A stretch of 64,000 bases of DNA from Diplonema papillatum (GCA_030068145.1 JAPJBO010000288.1:1-64000); one strand, 5' to 3'. Shown: positions 20,196 to 29,530, numbered from the stretch's first letter. Notes: generated by a model from the sequence alone, not told the origin. Made by a program: numbers and translations.

Positions 20196-20691
20196 TAGTG
20201 TGAAAGGGTCACTCAACAGCTCAGCGAAATTGACTGTCCAGGCCTTGTGACCCTGGATGGCGTTTTCCCCCTTTTTGGGGGGACATTTGCAGCCAATACA
20301 CTAACCCTGAATTTGGGTGGATTTTGTGGGTGCCTAACACTGGATTTGCTGTCATCTGCGAGAGGGACAGTGGTTCGCCAAACGAGCAACCCGACGGGTT
20401 TGGGGCAGCACAGTGCTACCAACCAGGTTCTGCCCTCTCTGTTTCCTCCAAGCAAGTACGACGGCAGTACCTGGGCCTACTATTAGTGCTAATCCGGGGC
20501 CCGGGTCGCGGGCCCCACCCTCGATATACAGGTACCCTTGGGCCCCACCATGGGATACCTGTGTGACTCGTCCGCTTGAACTCCCAGTAGTAGCTACAGT
20601 AGCTATTCCCTTTACCATTGTCCAATCACATGTCGCCGAAATTTGCAACGCAATTTTTGTTTCGCATACATTCACGTATCAGGACAATCAC

Positions 20692-20792
20692 GAATCACAG
20701 GAGGTAGAACATACAACCATCACGAATCACAGGAGGTAGAACATGATTCATGAAATAAGCTTGAAAGCACGAATCACAGGACGTGGAACATG
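20692..20792 (+). repeat. Three copies of a 30-bp unit
   Basis: CACGAATCACAGGAGGTAGA + ACAT repeated three times with short spacers; the last copy has GGACGTGGAACATGATTCG. Confidence 0.85.
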
Positions 20793-20832
20793 ATTCGTAC
20801 GACCGCTGAGCACAAAGTTACCTAGTTTTCAA

Positions 20833-21205
20833 AACACCGCAACGGAGCAGGCGCCCGGCAGGCATTAGGCTCGGTCAGGACTGATCCCTCACACCGAAGT
20901 GATCACGGGTTGCCTTGTGAGCGCTAGATGCGCGGGGCTGAACTCAGGCTGCATGAGTGGGTTTTGTCAGGTAACAATGGCCCTCCACACCGGATCTCAA
21001 GAGTAAGCTTCGTTTCCAAAAGTCGTGATCAAGTCTGTATACCCACAGAAGGTGCGAACTTAACACAAGGTCCCTTCAGACGTGGAACGCATTGGTCAGC
21101 AAGAAACACCGCAACGGAGCAGGCGTCCGGCAGGCATTAGGCTCGGTGGGTTGCCTTGTGAGCGCTAGGTGCGCGGGGCTGAACTCAGGCTGCATAGTGG
21201 GTTTG
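20833..21205 (+). repeat. Direct duplication of about 110 bp
   Basis: ACACCGCAACGGAGCAGGCG ... GGCTGAACTCAGGCTGCAT occurs at 20833-20955 and 21105-21205. The second copy lacks about 30 bp present in the first (AGGACTGATCCCTCACACCG region). Confidence 0.85.
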
Positions 21206-21599
21206 CCGTACTGCCGTAGCATCGATCAGCGAGTAAACGTATCCATCCCTGGCCGTGGCGCTCGATGGCTTCGGTAAACCGCATCGCGTATACAGACGAG
21301 ACTTGACTCCGTACTTTGAGAGCGAATTCCGTCGGTCGTAGTGCAGATGACTGTACGCAGGATGATGCAATATTGCCCCTCCCTTCCCTCTTTGCCCTCC
21401 CAAAAAGGGGGTGTGGGGGGACATACGGGTAGTGCGCGTCCAGCAGCGTTGAGAAATAGAAACCTCATTCTGGAGACCATCGCAGCCTCAGATTTAGAAT
21501 TCTTTTGTTCTGATGGCTCAGAATGTCTCTGAATCGTCAACATGGTCCCTGGAAACAAGTCGAAAAGGGTCCCCCCCAAAATCGTCGTTGTACATATGA

Positions 21600-22005
21600 G
21601 CCAAATTTCGTTTCGCTTATATCCAAAAGACAAATTTCCGTTTCGCTTATCCAAAAAGCCAAATTTCGTGTCGCTTATATCCAAAAAGCCAATTTTCGTT
21701 TCGCTTATATCCAAAAAAGCCAATTTTCGTTTCGCTCATATCCAAAAAGCCAAATTCCGTGTCGCTTATATCCAATGGCCAATTTTCGTTTCGCTTATAT
21801 CCAAAAAGCCAAATTTCGTTTCGCTTATATCCAATGGGCCAATTTTGTTTCGCTCATATCCAATGAGCCAATTTTCGTTTCGCTTATATCCAAAAAGCCA
21901 AATTTCGTTTCGCTCATATCCAATGAGCCAAATTTCGTTTCGCGTATATCCAAACTTGGATATAAGAAAAACGAAAATTTGAGTTTTGGATATAAGCGAA
22001 TTTTG
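21600..22005. repeat. 28-30 bp satellite, second block
   Basis: The same unit as at 19.8 kb, about 12 copies in the TATCCAAAAAGCC orientation. The orientation flips at ATCCAAACTTGGATATAAG near 21955. Some units read AATGAGCC or AATGGGCC in place of AAAAAGCC. Confidence 0.95.
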
Positions 22006-22009
22006 CCCA

Positions 22010-22252
22010 AAAAAAACCGTACACCGCGAGAGTAGGAGAAAGTAGAAAGGGAAACTAGAGTTTTCGTTGACCGCACTACCCTGAGCCCAAATCCTGGACG
22101 TGGTTTCAGGTGGCAAATTTGGCAAATGATCATGATCAGAAAGTCCTACTTGAGCGGTTCAGTTTCCTCACACATTGCATGTGGCTAAAAACCGTACACC
22201 GCGAGAGTAGGAGAAAGTAGAAAGGGAAACTAGAGTTTTCGTTGACCGCACT
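22010..22252 (-). repeat. Direct repeat pair at the retroelement 3' end
   Basis: Two 63-65 bp copies (22010-22075; 22190-22252) run from CCGTACACCGCGAGAGTAGG to GAGTTTTCGTTGACCGCAC and are identical as far as I can read. They are separated by about 115 unique bases. Confidence 0.9.
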
Positions 22253-22333
22253 TGGGACCCTATGGGACCGCGGAGCGGCAGAGCAGACGCAGTCGTGGCA
22301 CATTGAACTACAGGCTACCTCGTGACGTGAAAG

Positions 22334-24157
22334 TCACCGCGACATACCCGTGCCATACATGGTGCCAACCAAACTGCACATGCGCCGGGACATCAGGACA
22401 GCCCCAAGCAACGACTTCTCTATTAGCGAGGAGCCATGGAACCAACCCCGGGTAAACGGGTCAGCCTTTTGGATCTCAGTCGAGACCCAAACCGGCTCGA
22501 GCTGCAACGACCCTGCCGCCACAAGATCAAAAAGCAAGCAGAGGATCTCGTTGGCCAGGTAGTTCTTGCTGTGGCCCTTTCGCAAAGCGAAAACCACCGC
22601 CTGGTTGTCCACCATGAGGCGGAATTTCTTACCGGGCATCTCGTCAGCAGCTAACCATACCGCCTGCAACGCCGCAAGCAGCTCCTTGATGAAGATGTGC
22701 TCCCTGGGCGGTAAGAACACATCCTGAATCACCCGTCGGGGGGTGGTCTCGAGCAGGACAGCCCACTCTGCATCCGAAGCGTCGGACCAGCCGATCACGG
22801 ACTGTAAATCGGGCGACCTCGCACACCATTCGTTTGTGCGGAGCGAGGCAAGAGCACGCCGCACGTCTTCCACCGTCGAAAAGGGGACGTCCAACGGGGA
22901 GTCCCAACCGCGCTCGCCGGATCCGACCTGGGACGCGAGGCGGCGAACAAACGACAGTGCTGAGCGCATGTAGCACAGAGGACGACCGGTGGTGAAACAA
23001 AACCACACAAATGAGCCGAAAACCTTGAAAAAGGTCCGGGGCGTCGTGCCCCCGGAGAGCACGGCTCGGAGGTCATCGGCTTCGAGCAGCTTCAGCACCC
23101 AAGATGGCGACGATCGAAACCTCGGTGGGTCCGCCGCAAGGTCAAACTCCAGCCCGAGGGCCTCGAAACGCTGCATCGGAACCCCGAAAGTCTCGTCCGC
23201 GGTGTTCAATTCCACTCGAGCGACTTCGCAACGCTCGAGGAGCGCAGCAAAACGCCCAGTGGCTTCTTGTTTCGAGGCCCCGACCGCAAAAAAGTTGTCC
23301 ACCCAGCAGACGCCGTCTTCTTCGGGGAGGAGTACGAGAGATGAGCGCTGGGCTATGCACGGGGCCCAGTTCCAGCCCATGCACATCACCTCCAGAGTGC
23401 AGCGCGTGTATGCGCCTCTCCGCGCGGCGAGGTTCGCCCCGAAGTACTTCCTTATTGCAGCTCCCAAAGGGAACTGGTAGAAGTAACTGACGGCATCAGC
23501 TTCGACCACATACGAAGCCTGCAGGAAACGTGCGATCACGTCCCGCACGTCCGGTAGGAACATCGCGGGCGGCTTCTGCATCAGCGCGTTCAGCTTCCGA
23601 CCGTCACACACGAGGCGCAAACCACCGGACTTCTTCGGCACCGTGAACGCGGGAAGCACGACGCTCTGCCGGGACGGCGACGTGTCCATCACTCCAAACT
23701 CCCTCAACTGGTCGAGGTGTCCGAGCATCCCACGGGATATCCCCCGAGATAAACCGCGCTCAGACTCCAAACACTCCAACGCACCCGGTCTCAGCGCCGC
23801 CTTGAACGCGTCCTCGGAGACGATGGTGTCGATGACGCCGTGTAGCAGCCCCCGTGTGTCCAGGGAACGGAGTGCGTCCACATCGACCCGGGAACACGAG
23901 ATCCTCGCAAGGCTCCCCTCCTGCCTCTCAGAGGGAGGTCCGACTTTCCCCCCGGCGACTCGCACGCAAAGGGAGCCGCTGTACGGGAAATCGACATCGG
24001 GGGCGTCGTCAGAGTCGAAAGAAGGGGGGTCGTAGCACAGCGGAAAATCGGGAAATTTCGGGCGACGGGGCGGAGGTGGCCGGAGGATCGACGGGATGGC
24101 CGGAGGATCGATGGTGGCCGGAGGATCGACGGGATAGCAAAGGCTGTGGGACTCCGC
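22334..24157 (-). CDS. Reverse transcriptase-RNase H of the retroelement
   Basis: The frame is open from just after the recombinase TGA. A proline-rich lead (DPPATIDPPAIPS) precedes the domain; the first ATG-type start is not near, so it is probably made by read-through or cleavage. RT blocks in order: LPAFTVPKKSGGLRLVCDGR, motif A VVEADAVSYFYQFPLG, motif B CMGWNWAPCIAQ, motif C VCWVDNFFAV. Motif C has Asp-Asn where most RTs have Asp-Asp. RNase H blocks follow: GWSDASDAEWAVLL (D), FIKELLAALQAVWL (E), LMVDNQAVVFALRKG (D) and IQKADPFTRG (D), so its four acidic residues are present. The frame ends TGMSR-stop. No internal stop or shift is seen, so the copy may be recent. Confidence 0.85.
   Translation of the reverse strand, partial: AESHSLCYPVDPPATIDPPAIPSILRPPPPRRPKFPDFPLCYDPPSFDSDDAPDVDFPYSGSLCVRVAGGKVGPPSERQEGSLARISCSRVDVDALRSLDTRGLLHGVIDTIVSEDAFKAALRPGALECLESERGLSRGISRGMLGHLDQLREFGVMDTSPSRQSVVLPAFTVPKKSGGLRLVCDGRKLNALMQKPPAMFLPDVRDVIARFLQASYVVEADAVSYFYQFPLGAAIRKYFGANLAARRGAYTRCTLEVMCMGWNWAPCIAQRSSLVLLPEEDGVCWVDNFFAVGASKQEATGRFAALLERCEVARVELNTADETFGVPMQRFEALGLEFDLAADPPRFRSSPSWVLKLLEADDLRAVLSGGTTPRTFFKVFGSFVWFCFTTGRPLCYMRSALSFVRRLASQVGSGERGWDSPLDVPFSTVEDVRRALASLRTNEWCARSPDLQSVIGWSDASDAEWAVLLETTPRRVIQDVFLPPREHIFIKELLAALQAVWLAADEMPGKKFRLMVDNQAVVFALRKGHSKNYLANEILCLLFDLVAAGSLQLEPVWVSTEIQKADPFTRGWFHGSSLIEKSLLGAVLMSRRMCSLVGTMYGTGMSR
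24040..24140. repeat. Short tandem repeat between recombinase and RT
   Basis: GGTGGCCGGAGGATCGACGG and variants occur three times. It keeps the RT frame open and codes for the DPPA(T/I) linker. Confidence 0.8.
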
Positions 24158-24982
24158 TCAGAGCTTCCGGGACGCTGCCGCCGTCTCGGCTGCTAAGGCA
24201 ATCTTCCCCGCGGGGAGGTACCTCACCAGAGCCTCGATCGAGCTGTGCCGCGTGACCCTCCGTATCTCCTCCAAGCTGAGGCCCGCGTCGAGCAGTGACG
24301 CAGCCGCCCCCCGCCGCAGAGAGTGGCCCGTCAGACCCTTTCGGACACGCTTCAGCGCAGCCGACATGCGCCTGTACGACGTCGCCAGCAGCCGATCCTG
24401 GGGCGCCTTGCGCCTCAGTTTCTTCTCGAGGATGCTGTCGAGGTGTTCCGGAAGAACTATCCCCGTCGTCACCCCGAGTTTGAACGGGTCGGACTTCGTG
24501 TCCGACCAGTTGATGGCCAGGAAGTCCTTCTGCCGAGTGACATCGCCGGCCTTCAACCCCGTCACGTCGGCCACCCTGGCCGCACCCCTCCAAGCCAACG
24601 CCAGAGCCTGCTTCTGCGGGCGCAGTGCACCCTGCCTCTTGAGCGAGCGCTCGAAATCGCGCAGGGCCTGCGAGTCCAACGGGACCCCTACCCGCTTTTC
24701 CGCCGACTTCACGTTCTGCACGTACTGCAGCGCTGTCGACATCGAGATCCCGGGTATTTCTTTCGAGCCGCGTAGCTTCCGGCTTACCCAGAGGATCGTT
24801 GCTTCCGCTTTCGACAGCTTTTCCCCGGTAGCTGCCTCCCACTCGCCTCTGAACTCCAACATGCGGCGGTGCGTGGACTCCACCCCGCGCCATGTCGAGG
24901 AGGCGAGAGCCCGCGACAGGTGCTTCTCCACATCCAACCGAACCTGCCTGACCTCCCGCTTCGAGAGGGGTTTTTCGACCAT
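24158..24982 (-). CDS. Tyrosine recombinase of the retroelement
   Basis: 274 residues from ATG 24982 (MVEKPLSKREVRQV). The same frame is open further upstream, under the Gag ORF, to 25930, so the true N-terminus could be longer or made by frameshift from Gag. An N-terminal helical core-binding part (about 10-110) leads to a catalytic domain with AWRGAARVADVTGLKAGDV (first Arg), GHSLRRGAA (His-x-x-Arg), RVTRHSS (His) and VRYLP (nucleophilic Tyr near the C-terminus). These are the R-H-R-H-Y residues of the family, which joins DNA circles to the genome without an integrase. The ORF stops at TGA 24158-24160, and the RT continues in the very same frame. Confidence 0.85.
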   Translation of the reverse strand: MVEKPLSKREVRQVRLDVEKHLSRALASSTWRGVESTHRRMLEFRGEWEAATGEKLSKAEATILWVSRKLRGSKEIPGISMSTALQYVQNVKSAEKRVGVPLDSQALRDFERSLKRQGALRPQKQALALAWRGAARVADVTGLKAGDVTRQKDFLAINWSDTKSDPFKLGVTTGIVLPEHLDSILEKKLRRKAPQDRLLATSYRRMSAALKRVRKGLTGHSLRRGAAASLLDAGLSLEEIRRVTRHSSIEALVRYLPAGKIALAAETAAASRKL

Positions 24983-25083
24983 GCGGGGCCGCCCCTTGGG
25001 CGGACCTCCGGACTCCTTGAGTCCCGTGGCCGGCGGGTCCGGACAGCGAAGAGCTGTGTAGGCCAAAGGCGCCCACTTCACCA

Positions 25084-25926
25084 CTAGTGGGCTTTCGCCC
25101 CGCCCCTCTTGCTGTCGCCACCCGGTTTGCGGTGCCTGCGGGGGGGGGTGTGGCGGGTTTGCGCGTTTGAGGGGGCTGGTCGGTTGTGCGTTTGGGGGTG
25201 CTGCGGGGGTTCGTGCGTCTGGGGCGGTCGAAACCGGTGCTTTCGTGCGTGGGCGTGCGCCTTCTCTTCCGCCCGTGCCATGAAGAGGGGCACCTCGTCG
25301 TCTACCGTGAGGGCCCTCTCGAGCACCTCGGCCGACTCCCAGTCCCCCTGGACCACGCCTCTCTGCAGCACCTGCAGGCGCCCCACCGCTCGCTCCGCCA
25401 GCTTCTGGAGGACCTCCTCCGCGTCCTCTAGAGAGGAGCACCGGCCTAGCGACCTGATGATCAGCTCGAGGTCGTCGAGCCGGTTTCGGGCCTCTCGTGC
25501 TTGCGGGGCGAGCCCGCTCCCCCGCTGGGCGGCCGTGAGATCCTTGTAGTGGTCCCTCACATTTAAGGTCGCGAACTCGCGGCCAGGGTCGTCTAGGGCG
25601 TACCACTTCTCGGGGTCCAGGCTCGCCATGCCCCGGGGAAGGAAACCAAAGGGGGTTCCCGTCCTTTCGCTGGACGCTTTGTCCGTCCCCTCGCTGTCGT
25701 CGTCGCTGTCGCAAAGGGCGCGACCTTCCCGCGGATCTGCGGCCACCGCCTGCCGGTCGTTTTTCTCGTCGATCTTGTCGACGAGGCGGCTCAGGAGGGC
25801 CGTCTGCTGCTTTCCCTGTGCTTGCAGGGCCTCCATCTGCTTCTCCAGCAGATGGATTCTGACTGCGGCCTCGCCGCCGACCTCGGCGTCTTGCGACTGG
25901 CCTCGCTTGGCGGCGCCGTCGTCCAC
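25084..25926 (-). CDS. Gag-like ORF1 of the retroelement
   Basis: About 280 residues with no ATG at its upstream limit: a TAA lies just before it in frame, and the first codon in the open frame is GTG or later. The first in-frame ATG is MEALQAQGK, about residue 31. Residues 18-60 form a probable coiled coil (IHLLEKQMEALQAQGKQQ). An acidic stretch (SDDDSEG), a helical middle (FATLNVRDHYKDLTAAQ; LELIIRSLG) and a basic, His/Pro-rich tail ending KPGGDSKRGGAKAH follow. This suits a nucleocapsid-type Gag without a zinc knuckle. Composition favours this frame over the arginine-rich frame that overlaps it. The frame differs from that of the recombinase. Confidence 0.65.
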   Translation of the reverse strand: MDDGAAKRGQSQDAEVGGEAAVRIHLLEKQMEALQAQGKQQTALLSRLVDKIDEKNDRQAVAADPREGRALCDSDDDSEGTDKASSERTGTPFGFLPRGMASLDPEKWYALDDPGREFATLNVRDHYKDLTAAQRGSGLAPQAREARNRLDDLELIIRSLGRCSSLEDAEEVLQKLAERAVGRLQVLQRGVVQGDWESAEVLERALTVDDEVPLFMARAEEKAHAHARKHRFRPPQTHEPPQHPQTHNRPAPSNAQTRHTPPRRHRKPGGDSKRGGAKAH

Positions 25927-25933
25927 GCATTAT

Positions 25934-26067
25934 CGCATCTTGGTGGTGGGATGCTAGTGAGCCTGATACCAGCCGGAAGCAAATGAAACAGGTACTTCTT
26001 CAAGACGCACAGAAAGTGGTGTGCATCTTGGTGGTGGGATGCTAGTGCGCCTGATACCAGCCAGAAG
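25934..26067 (-). repeat. Direct repeat pair at the retroelement 5' end
   Basis: GCATCTTGGTGGTGGGATGC + TAGTG(A/C)GCCTGATACCAG + CC(G/A)GAAGC occurs at 25934-25980 and 26021-26067, with about three differences. The spacing is about 40 bases. These do not match the 3' pair. Confidence 0.85.
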
Positions 26068-27979
26068 CTCCTGTTCCTCTTTCTGTTGCTTCTCTAGGCC
26101 CTCCAGGCTTATTACGACACGCAGAATCTCATCTTCCTGAGTAGTAGGTGCCCTGCATAAAGAGCCTAAGCCCACAGGGTCTAGGCCCTCGTGGTGCCCT
26201 AGTGGTATAGTACGTGACACAGGGGAAAGCTGTGGCAGTCCATACACCCACCATCCCCGCCTCTAATTTGGCCAATCAAAGATGATTTTAATCCGGAGCA
26301 TGCCTGAAATTTCTGTTCCCGGGGTGCTACCAAAAAACTGGGGACCCCCTCGATGGCAAAACATGCAAATGCGTTTTTCGCAAAACCTAATTTTGGGATT
26401 TAGCCCGCCAGCTATCGAGCTTCGGAGTCCACCGAGGGTCAGAATGAAAAGCTCGGATTCAAAACAGTTCAATAACGCCCTCGGACCAAAGAAAATGACC
26501 CGGGGTTGACCTTCAGATGGTCGTTCCGTATTTGAACGGTCGCCATGAGAATGACTGATATAACCCTGGGCCCCCCGTCGTTGCTTTTAGAGTTATTAAC
26601 TTAAAGCTTTTTTTCTGCTTGTTGTGCTCATTCTTCGGCCGTACCGTCTCCTGCCCGACTATTATGGGTCGGGCCCAGAACTCAAACAGAGAACGAGCCG
26701 GGGCACTGGTGTCAGACGTCACAGGCTGGACACCCTCACAAGCGAATTGCGGACACCCTGAGCGACTATGCCACACTCTCAAAAAATTAGGAGCGAGTGA
26801 CGTTATTCTTCACTCTTGCGTTTCATCTTGGGACTGCCGCTAGCCAAAACGAGCACCCACCTGGACTATTCTGTGACTGGCCGTGAAGCGAAAGTCCTGG
26901 CTGGAGCAACTGGAGCAACCTCCTTGTAGAATCTTCTCTCACGTGGAGGCTAATCCCTTCTTTCCCTCTTCTCCGCGCCGCAGTGAACCGCAACATCATT
27001 CTCCTGCAGCACAGGTGAGTAGCCGACCACGAATTGCCACTTGACACGAACCCACCTTCGAGTACCACACTTTTTTATCTTGGCCGGTGTGTGTAGGCTG
27101 AAGTCCTCGTGGCTATTCTATCCGAGAAGCCGTACTTGGCCAACTTGCATCTCAAAGGTAAAACGGAAAACAGGTTTTTGGCATTGAAGCGATTGGTCGA
27201 ACGTCCTCCGCAGGGCATGCTTTGTGGGGCGAGACCGGCGTGTCCCAGAAGCCTAGGTCGGGTCGCTTTGACCTGGCGCACGGACGCCTTGACGGCGTCA
27301 CGTGTGCAGCAGGGCTGTAGGCGGGTCCATCCAACATTCTGTAATGCTCGCTGATCTCACCCGCCCAAAACAGGAGAGGGCGACTCAAAAAAGGCAGCAA
27401 CCGTGTGGGTCGCTTTGTGCGAGTGATTTCCACACGAAGTAGCCGAGTCCACCTCCGATGTGCCAACATCTACCCGCGCCGCTTCGAAGACCGCGGGACC
27501 CAGAAACCAAAGAAACGAGAGAGGGATGTGCAGTGGGGCTCGCAATGACACAGCCCTTTTTGGGCTGATACATCCGAGGGGCTTAGAGCGAATACCAGCA
27601 TTCGCCAGACAAAACGAAAATGCTTTCGGTGCGTACTAGCTGCACGTGACGGCAACGGTCGACCGAAGACGAGAACTGCTTTCCACGGGAAGCGAGAGTC
27701 CGTGCTGCAGTGACTTTTTTGGATCACCGAATTGGCGGTGTTCCGCTCGAAAACTTCGAGTCGGCGGTTGATGCGGAAAATGGACGGAGGTCTATCAAGC
27801 CAACAGTTCAGGAGACCGTGGATGATCGGACTTGGCATCCTTTTTAGGGTTGCTTTTTCGGAGCCTGAAATGCGAGTGCATCAACTGGCCAGGATAGTAG
27901 TTCGAGGTTTTTTGAACCGGTGAGCTTGAGTTTCCGGCTTGACGACATGAAGAGTATGTCGCGGGGCTTGGTACCTCGT
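26068..27979. other. Intergenic, no gene seen
   Basis: Holds a short motif CCTGAAATTTCTGTTCCCGG (26301) also present at about 18220. From about 27100 it is homologous to the flank downstream of the second OYE gene (30680-31498): for example GGAAGCGAGAGTCCGTGCTG and TCCGCTCGAAAACTTCGAGT are in both. No coding frame was recognised. Confidence 0.5.
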
Positions 27980-29191
27980 TCAGTTCTTCTTCAAGTCGGA
28001 AAGGGATTGGCCGATTTTGTCTTGGTCAATGAGGCGGTATGTAGAATCCTTCGCGTTGTCAATCGTGGGGTAGTCCGTGTATCCCTCGGCGGTAGGAGCG
28101 TAGAACGTGTCTCGGTTGTACACGGTGAGAGGAGCCCCGGTTCGGATCCTGTCGGGAAGGTCCGGGTTCGAGATGAACCAGCGACCGAATGCGATCAAGT
28201 CGTACGTTCCATTCTCGAGAGCTTGCTTTGCCGTCTTCGGGGTGAACCCGCCCGCGCCCATGAGGACACCCTTCCAGAGTGCCCGGTACGTCTCACCGTT
28301 GACTGTCGGCAAGGCCATGCCTTTGTCCTCCTCCGGCGACGCAGCACTGCTCGGGTCCCAGCGCGGTTCCGACAGGAACAAGTACGCCAGCTTGAACTTG
28401 CTCAACTCTTTCACCAGCGCCGAGTACACTGCAACGGGGTCAGAGTCCGACAGACCGAAGAACTTCATGCTGGTCTTCGTGGTCGGCGAAAGTCGGATCC
28501 CCACACGCTCTGCCCCAATCTCACGGACCACAGCTTCGACCACTTCGAGCGTCAACCTGATTCTGTTCTCGATCGATCCACCGTACTTGTCGGTTCTCTT
28601 GTTCGCGGAGTCCCCGATGAACTGATCCAGCAGGTACCCATGCGCAGCATGCACTTCGACGGCATCAAACCCTGCTGCCACAGCGTTGCGCGCTGCCCTC
28701 TTGTAGTCTTCGATCAACTGCGGGATCATGTCCAAAGGAAGAGGCTTCGGCTGATCGCACTTCTCCATGCCGTTGTAAGTCGGCGTTTCGTCGGAGCAGG
28801 TCACGTCCGAGCTGGAGTACGGCCCCCCACGACCCTTCAGAAGACTGTGCGAGTTCAGGCTCGAATGGTTCACTCTCCCAGTGTGCCACAGCTGCAGCAC
28901 AATTCGACCACTCTTCTTGTGCACCGCCTCGGTGACCTCCTTCCAGCCAGTAACCTGTTCGTCGGTCCAGATACCAGGGGTGCTCTTCGTCCCCACTGCA
29001 TCCGGGTTGATGTTCGTCGCCTCCGTGATCAGCAATCCACCTTCAGATGCACGTTGGGAGTAGTACTCAGCAGCCCACCGGCTCGGGCTCAGGCTGGGTT
29101 CCTCTGCTCGCACTCGCGTCAAGGGGGCGAGCACAATCCGGTGGTTCAGCGACATGCTGCCGACGGTGAGTGGTTCGAAGAGCTTCGACAT
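27980..29191 (-). CDS. Old yellow enzyme family NAD(P)H:flavin oxidoreductase, copy 1
   Basis: 403 residues from MSKLFEPLTVG. FMN-dependent ene-reductases of this family reduce activated C=C bonds and related electrophiles using NAD(P)H. The TIM-barrel landmarks are present in order: LAPLTRVRA (Thr25, flavin contact), QLWHTGR, the substrate pair H181/H184 in EVHAAHGYLLDQF (the HxxH type seen in PETNR and OPR3), YGGSIENR (Tyr203 proton donor region), and the phosphate-binding FGRWFISNPDLP. The C-terminus is DLKKN, with no peroxisomal signal. A longer frame upstream of the ATG crosses the acceptor AG at 29243-29244 and is not counted. Its twin lies 3.5 kb away and differs at about five residues. 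Confidence 0.95.
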   Translation of the reverse strand: MSKLFEPLTVGSMSLNHRIVLAPLTRVRAEEPSLSPSRWAAEYYSQRASEGGLLITEATNINPDAVGTKSTPGIWTDEQVTGWKEVTEAVHKKSGRIVLQLWHTGRVNHSSLNSHSLLKGRGGPYSSSDVTCSDETPTYNGMEKCDQPKPLPLDMIPQLIEDYKRAARNAVAAGFDAVEVHAAHGYLLDQFIGDSANKRTDKYGGSIENRIRLTLEVVEAVVREIGAERVGIRLSPTTKTSMKFFGLSDSDPVAVYSALVKELSKFKLAYLFLSEPRWDPSSAASPEEDKGMALPTVNGETYRALWKGVLMGAGGFTPKTAKQALENGTYDLIAFGRWFISNPDLPDRIRTGAPLTVYNRDTFYAPTAEGYTDYPTIDNAKDSTYRLIDQDKIGQSLSDLKKN

Positions 29192-29530
29192 AGTAACGGT
29201 TGTTCCTCTCTTTGGTGTGTAGTTGGGTCTCCCACGAGAAATCTGTTGTGTGTTTCGTGGCCGTGTGTTTTTGCTGCTTGCTGACTGCATTCATCCGGTG
29301 GATGTCTTGGCTCTGGTAACGATGAAGACCTCCGACCAGACAAGATGGAACTGCAGAAAGCAGGAGACTCTCCTGTCTTTGAACATTGGGGGCTGGTTCG
29401 CCCATGACTTGAGTGTCGCTGCAAAGGTGCGTTCGACCCGCCGCCGTTCAACAATGAGTGCGACTCAAAGCGGTGAGCGTGGTTGCCTGGTTGGCCTGCA
29501 CGCAAATGACCATTAGCCGACCATCGTGAT
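29192..29530. other. 5' flank of OYE copy 1
   Basis: Homology to the flank of copy 2 is near-complete up to AG at 29243-29244, lost for about 50 bp, then resumes at about 80% from CTCTGGTAACGATGAAGA. No separate gene was seen. Confidence 0.6.

Larger units (their letters stand above)
17892..22009. other. Repeat-rich gene-free block
   Basis: No gene seen. It contains a repeat A half (18245-18352), an inverted pair (18365-18462 with 19690-19797), a minisatellite (19377-19672), two blocks of a 28-30 bp satellite (19795-20195 and 21600-22005), a triple repeat (20692-20792) and a 110-bp duplication (20833-20955 with 21105-21205). Long frames here, such as 19306-20097, are read-through of tandem units. 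Confidence 0.7.
22010..26067 (-). mobile_element. Tyrosine-recombinase retroelement (VIPER/TATE/DIRS class)
   Basis: On the minus strand the order is Gag-like ORF (25926-25084), tyrosine recombinase (to 24158), then RT and RNase H (24157-22334). It carries no aspartate-type integrase. Recombinase before RT is the order I recall for kinetoplastid VIPER/TATE elements; DIRS and Ngaro place it last. Direct repeats flank the 3' end (22010-22075 and 22190-22252, ACCGTACACCGCGAGAGTAG start), and a different pair lies at the 5' end (25934-25980 and 26021-26067, TTGGTGGTGGGATGCTAGTG). The first pair fits the B1-A2-B2 part of split direct repeats, but no A1 partner was found. Outer limits are therefore provisional. 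Confidence 0.8.

Noticed and set aside
24009-25121. 370-residue frame opposite in phase to the recombinase
   Set aside because: It overlaps the well-supported recombinase frame; the Gly/Arg/Ala-rich content is a shadow.
27920-29284. 454-residue plus-strand frame, with a twin at 31478-32917
   Set aside because: Both are antisense to the OYE genes. They are similar to each other only because the OYE genes are.
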